Source: UBA4971 sp029551185
GTDB taxonomy: Bacteria > Bacillota > SHA-98 > UBA4971
Direction: 5' to 3'
Assembly: GCA_035593725.1 (NCBI GenBank)
Contig: DAOSZN010000002.1
Span: 117,247-181,246 of the forward strand
DNA: 64,000 nucleotides
Positions 61,457 through 64,000 of this stretch are shown here, piece after piece; the stretch's first letter is position 1; each line of letters begins with the position of its first letter. Position numbers and translations under genes: made by a program. The notes below the pieces were generated by a model. The model worked only from the letters and a program-made list of their open reading frames with translations, had not been told where the DNA came from and ran no database searches.

Positions 61457-62646
61457 CTGAGTTTTATGCTGATTTGCACGTTCATATAGGCTGTGACAGC
61501 AAAGGGCGTCCTGTGAAGGTATCAGGTTCAAAGAAATTGACCTTTGAGAACATAGCTAAGGAATGTTTCTACAGAAAAGGCGTGGACATAGTGGGGATTG
61601 TTGATGCAGCCGCCCCCGGGGTAATCAGTGACATAGAGAATCTCATTGATTCAGGGGAGATGACTGAGATTCCAGGCGGAGGAATCGGGTATAGAGATCG
61701 CGTTGTCATCCTTTTGGCTTCCGAGGTGGAGACATCAGAGGAAAACAGAGGGCGCTCCCATCACTTGATTCTCCTTAGGACTCTTGACATGGCAAAAGCA
61801 TTTTCTCGCAGTCTCCGAAGGTGTGTATCCAATGTATTCTTCAGTACGCCTGTTTGCACAATGCCTGCCAAGGATCTCTACAAGATGGCGATGGATATAG
61901 GCGCAGTTCCCTTTCCTGCTCATGCTTTTTCGCCACACAAGAGCATCTATGGGAACTGTGTGAGAAGGCTTGATGACGCGTTTCCCCGTGATATCTTAGA
62001 TTCCATAGTTGCGGTTGAATTAGGTCTTTCTGCTGATACAGACCTAGCTGATACCATTTCTGAACTCAGCGAGTACACCTTTCTTTCGAATTCTGACGCC
62101 CATTCACTTCCGAAGATCGGACGCGAATACAATGTCATGCTAATGGAAAGTCCGTCATTTGACGAGACGCTGAAAGCTCTAAGGAGGAAAGACGGAAGGC
62201 GGGTATTGGCGAACTATGGATTAGACCCAAAGCTTGGGAAGTATCACAGGACATACTGCTCTCGCTGCGATAGGACCTTCCGGGACCTTGAGCCGCCCAT
62301 TCTTTCGTGTCCCGGATGTGGCGGGACATCTGTTGTAAGAGGAGTTCTTGACAGAATCGTGGATATCCAAGACTATCCCGTGCCGAAGCACCCTGTCCAC
62401 AGGCCCCCCTACAGATATCAAATTCCTCTCGAATTCGTGCCCGGGATAGGGCCTAGGTCCATAGACAGATTAATATCTAAGTTCGGAAGCGAAATGGCGG
62501 TTCTGCACACTGCACGGGAGGAGGAGTTGGCAGCTGCTGTAGGAGACAAGGCAGCCCATCTCATAATCGAAGCGCGGGAAGGAAGACTCCAGCTTGTTGC
62601 AGGCGGAGGAGGACACTATGGCAAAGCGCTCATAAATGATGGTTGA
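61453..62646 (+). CDS. Endonuclease Q-like PHP-domain protein
   Basis: This 397-residue protein matches the EndoQ group, DNA-repair endonucleases that cut 5' to deaminated bases such as uracil, hypoxanthine and xanthine. The PHP metal site is visible in EFYADLHVHIGCDS, SEVETSEENRGRSHHLILL and FLSNSDAHSLPKIG. A zinc finger uses CSRCDRTF and CPGCGG. A helix-hairpin-helix-like VPGIGPRSIDRLISKFG lies near the end. Such proteins are known in archaea and some Bacilli. It starts at GTG 61453, coupled to nudF. Confidence 0.85.
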   Translation: MTEFYADLHVHIGCDSKGRPVKVSGSKKLTFENIAKECFYRKGVDIVGIVDAAAPGVISDIENLIDSGEMTEIPGGGIGYRDRVVILLASEVETSEENRGRSHHLILLRTLDMAKAFSRSLRRCVSNVFFSTPVCTMPAKDLYKMAMDIGAVPFPAHAFSPHKSIYGNCVRRLDDAFPRDILDSIVAVELGLSADTDLADTISELSEYTFLSNSDAHSLPKIGREYNVMLMESPSFDETLKALRRKDGRRVLANYGLDPKLGKYHRTYCSRCDRTFRDLEPPILSCPGCGGTSVVRGVLDRIVDIQDYPVPKHPVHRPPYRYQIPLEFVPGIGPRSIDRLISKFGSEMAVLHTAREEELAAAVGDKAAHLIIEAREGRLQLVAGGGGHYGKALINDG

Positions 62647-62773
62647 GAGATTTCAACCCTCTCTGAAAGTCGCTCCCGTTTTCAGCTGCCTGCAGTATGT
62701 TCCGGGACTTTCCGCATAACGCCTTTAGGATGGACATACATATGAAAGGAGGTGGTTTGGAGGAGGGGCCGGA

Positions 62774-63415
62774 ATGTCTTTGAGGTCAGAGTCAGCCTTA
62801 GCATTCGGTGACTATATGAGAAAGCACATGCTGACATATGCAATTGTTGTTGTCATGTTGCTGATGGGAGTAATCTTCGGCGCATTGGCCGCAAAAATCC
62901 TGCCGGAAAGCCAAAAATCCGAACTCGCCCAGGATCTTACCGTTTTCTTTCACGCTTTTGGCGACACTATGCAAGTGTCTGCTGTTTCAGCCTCACGCCA
63001 GGGTTTTTTCAGCAACCTTAAGACCGTCTTCATCGGGTGGCTCCTAGGCCTTTCTGTGATAGGCGCCCCCGGAATAGGTATTCTTATATTCTTGCGGGGC
63101 TTCATTATCGGGTTTACAGTAGGATTTCTTGTTCTGCAAATGGCCGGGAAGGGAGTGCTGCTTGCAATTGTGTCTGTGCTCCCTCAGAACATATTCATAA
63201 TCCCGGCACTGATTCTCTCATGTGAATCTTCGTTAGCTTTTGCGGCATCAATAATCGAAGATCGATTAAGAAGCAAACGAGTGCCTCTTTATCCCCAGTT
63301 TCTCCTTTCCTGCGTCACAATCATAGGCGCTACGGCCTTACTTGGTATAGCCTGTATTGTTGAAGGCTTCATAACCCCGCTCTTCATAGAGTTGATTTCC
63401 AGGCGTTTCCTGTAA
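62774..63415 (+). CDS. spoIIM: Stage II sporulation protein M
   Basis: SpoIIM is part of the SpoIIDMP machine that drives membrane migration during engulfment. The 213-residue protein has about five membrane helices and family stretches FFSNLKTVFIGWLLGL, GIGILIFLRGFIIGFTVGFL and VLPQNIFIIPALI. The ATG follows GGAGGAGGGG. It is strong evidence for a sporulating host. Confidence 0.92.
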   Translation: MSLRSESALAFGDYMRKHMLTYAIVVVMLLMGVIFGALAAKILPESQKSELAQDLTVFFHAFGDTMQVSAVSASRQGFFSNLKTVFIGWLLGLSVIGAPGIGILIFLRGFIIGFTVGFLVLQMAGKGVLLAIVSVLPQNIFIIPALILSCESSLAFAASIIEDRLRSKRVPLYPQFLLSCVTIIGATALLGIACIVEGFITPLFIELISRRFL

Positions 63416-64000
63416 TTCTATGTTTCATGCAATTCTATTGCGAATCACCAGGGGAGACTACTGAGTTAAGCACATCCCAAGCTTGGTTTTCGCCTATTTC
63501 TGTAAATTGCCGGTGAAAATGTCACTCCGGTGATCGTGCGAATTCAATCACCCCTCCGGGATCGGGCCCGGGGTGCTATGAATTTCGACCATCTTGCCCG
63601 GGTTAGGTGCTAGGTGCAAGGTTTTCTATCACATGTCTCTGGGAACCTGCTCGTAAACCCCCAAAAACAGGCGAAACGGGTGTTGAACCAAATTAACTGA
63701 GAGCGATATAGAGCTGTATATGGGTGTGTAGAACGATTTTATTGTAAGCGTAAAATAGCACCCACCTAGGGTTATGCTATTGAAGATGGGACAAGCCTCA
63801 CTCCCGCTGTTGCTGTAAGAAGGAGATGGTTGATTTTCTGCCACATTTTTTGAAACTATGCCTTAATTTCAGCCATCTTTTTTGATTTTGGCAGCAAAAA
63901 GCTGTTAAGTGGCAGATTTTCAACCACCTTCGACAGCGAAGGTGACTGGTTTTCGACCACACTTTTGGGCAGACGAAGGGTTTTGGTGCCTTCTTGAGGC
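63416..64000. repeat. Non-coding region with repeated 13-mers, possible IS end
   Basis: No gene was seen after spoIIM. A 13-base motif close to TTTCnACCACATT recurs in one orientation at 63583, 63623, 63835, 63867, 63918 and 63951. Two of the copies sit in a near-inverted pair: GGTTGATTTTCTGCCAC at 63828 and GTGGCAGATTTTCAACC at 63909. Multiple short repeats of this style are seen at the ends of IS21-family insertion sequences, whose body could lie beyond the window edge. The family call is from memory of their general look and is tentative. Confidence 0.4.

Noticed and set aside
1..64000. CRISPR arrays, prophage and rRNA operons
   Set aside because: No regularly spaced direct repeats, phage genes or rRNA sequences were recognised anywhere in the window.

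Overview
The window reads as chromosome of an anaerobic, spore-forming Bacillota (Firmicutes) bacterium of roughly even GC content. The taxonomic cues are SpoIIM, a GerM-domain protein, YqhV, the tig-clpP-clpX-lonB-lon order, the rimP-nusA-ylxR-infB-ylxP-rbfA-nrnA-truB-ribF-rpsO-pnp order, strong AGGAGG ribosome sites and many GTG/TTG starts. Anaerobic life is suggested by a ferredoxin-type 2-oxoacid oxidoreductase, a butyrate kinase route and a membrane-bound biotin decarboxylase. No rRNA gene or CRISPR array was seen. The only RNA gene found is a tRNA-His.

Layout. 1-234: tail of dihydrolipoyl dehydrogenase. 728-7658: three-subunit molybdenum hydroxylase, a UraA-type nucleobase permease and a PucR regulator. 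7838-13646: three genes related to the subunits of E. coli oxamate carbamoyltransferase (DUF2877, FdrA, DUF1116), a cyclase-family amidohydrolase and an M42 metallo-hydrolase. 13751-22086: a complete biotin-dependent, Na+-pump-type malonate decarboxylase set like that of Malonomonas rubra, including a 38-residue membrane ORF that is easily missed. 22217-23679: an MFS transporter and tRNA-His. 24005-33230: trigger factor, ClpP, ClpX, LonB, Lon and a GTPase-like protein. 33600-37343 (minus strand): a CWB2-like protein, an EF-G paralogue and YqhV. 37763-49323: the translation and RNA-processing operon. 49571-58645: a 3-hydroxyacyl-CoA dehydrogenase, a sigma-54 activator, a sigma-54 promoter with three phased upstream sites, then ptb, leucine dehydrogenase, buk and 2-ketoisovalerate:ferredoxin oxidoreductase. 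58629-63415: GerM, DUF3866, Nudix, endonuclease Q-like and SpoIIM. 63416-64000: no gene; repeated motifs resembling an insertion-sequence end.

Main proposal (inference): the genes from 728 to 22086 form one catabolic route for a pyrimidine. The Mo hydroxylase would oxidise uracil to barbiturate. The cyclase-family enzyme would open the ring to ureidomalonate (N-carbamoyl-malonamate), which is the one-carbon-longer homologue of oxalurate. The AllF/G/H-like trio would phosphorolyse it to malonamate and carbamoyl phosphate, an ATP source through a carbamate kinase encoded elsewhere. The M42 protein might deamidate malonamate. The malonate decarboxylase would then convert malonate to acetate while exporting Na+. 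A uracil-type permease and the absence of any recognisable malonate transporter fit malonate arising inside the cell. A purine route ending in oxamate is the main alternative, but it would not explain the malonate genes.

The second system is a sigma-54-controlled, ferredoxin-linked branched-chain amino acid oxidation operon that makes ATP through acyl phosphate. Other notable points are a ClpP whose catalytic Asp is Asn, an EF-G paralogue with Tyr in place of the catalytic His, and a butyrate-kinase remnant between the sigma-54 promoter and ptb.
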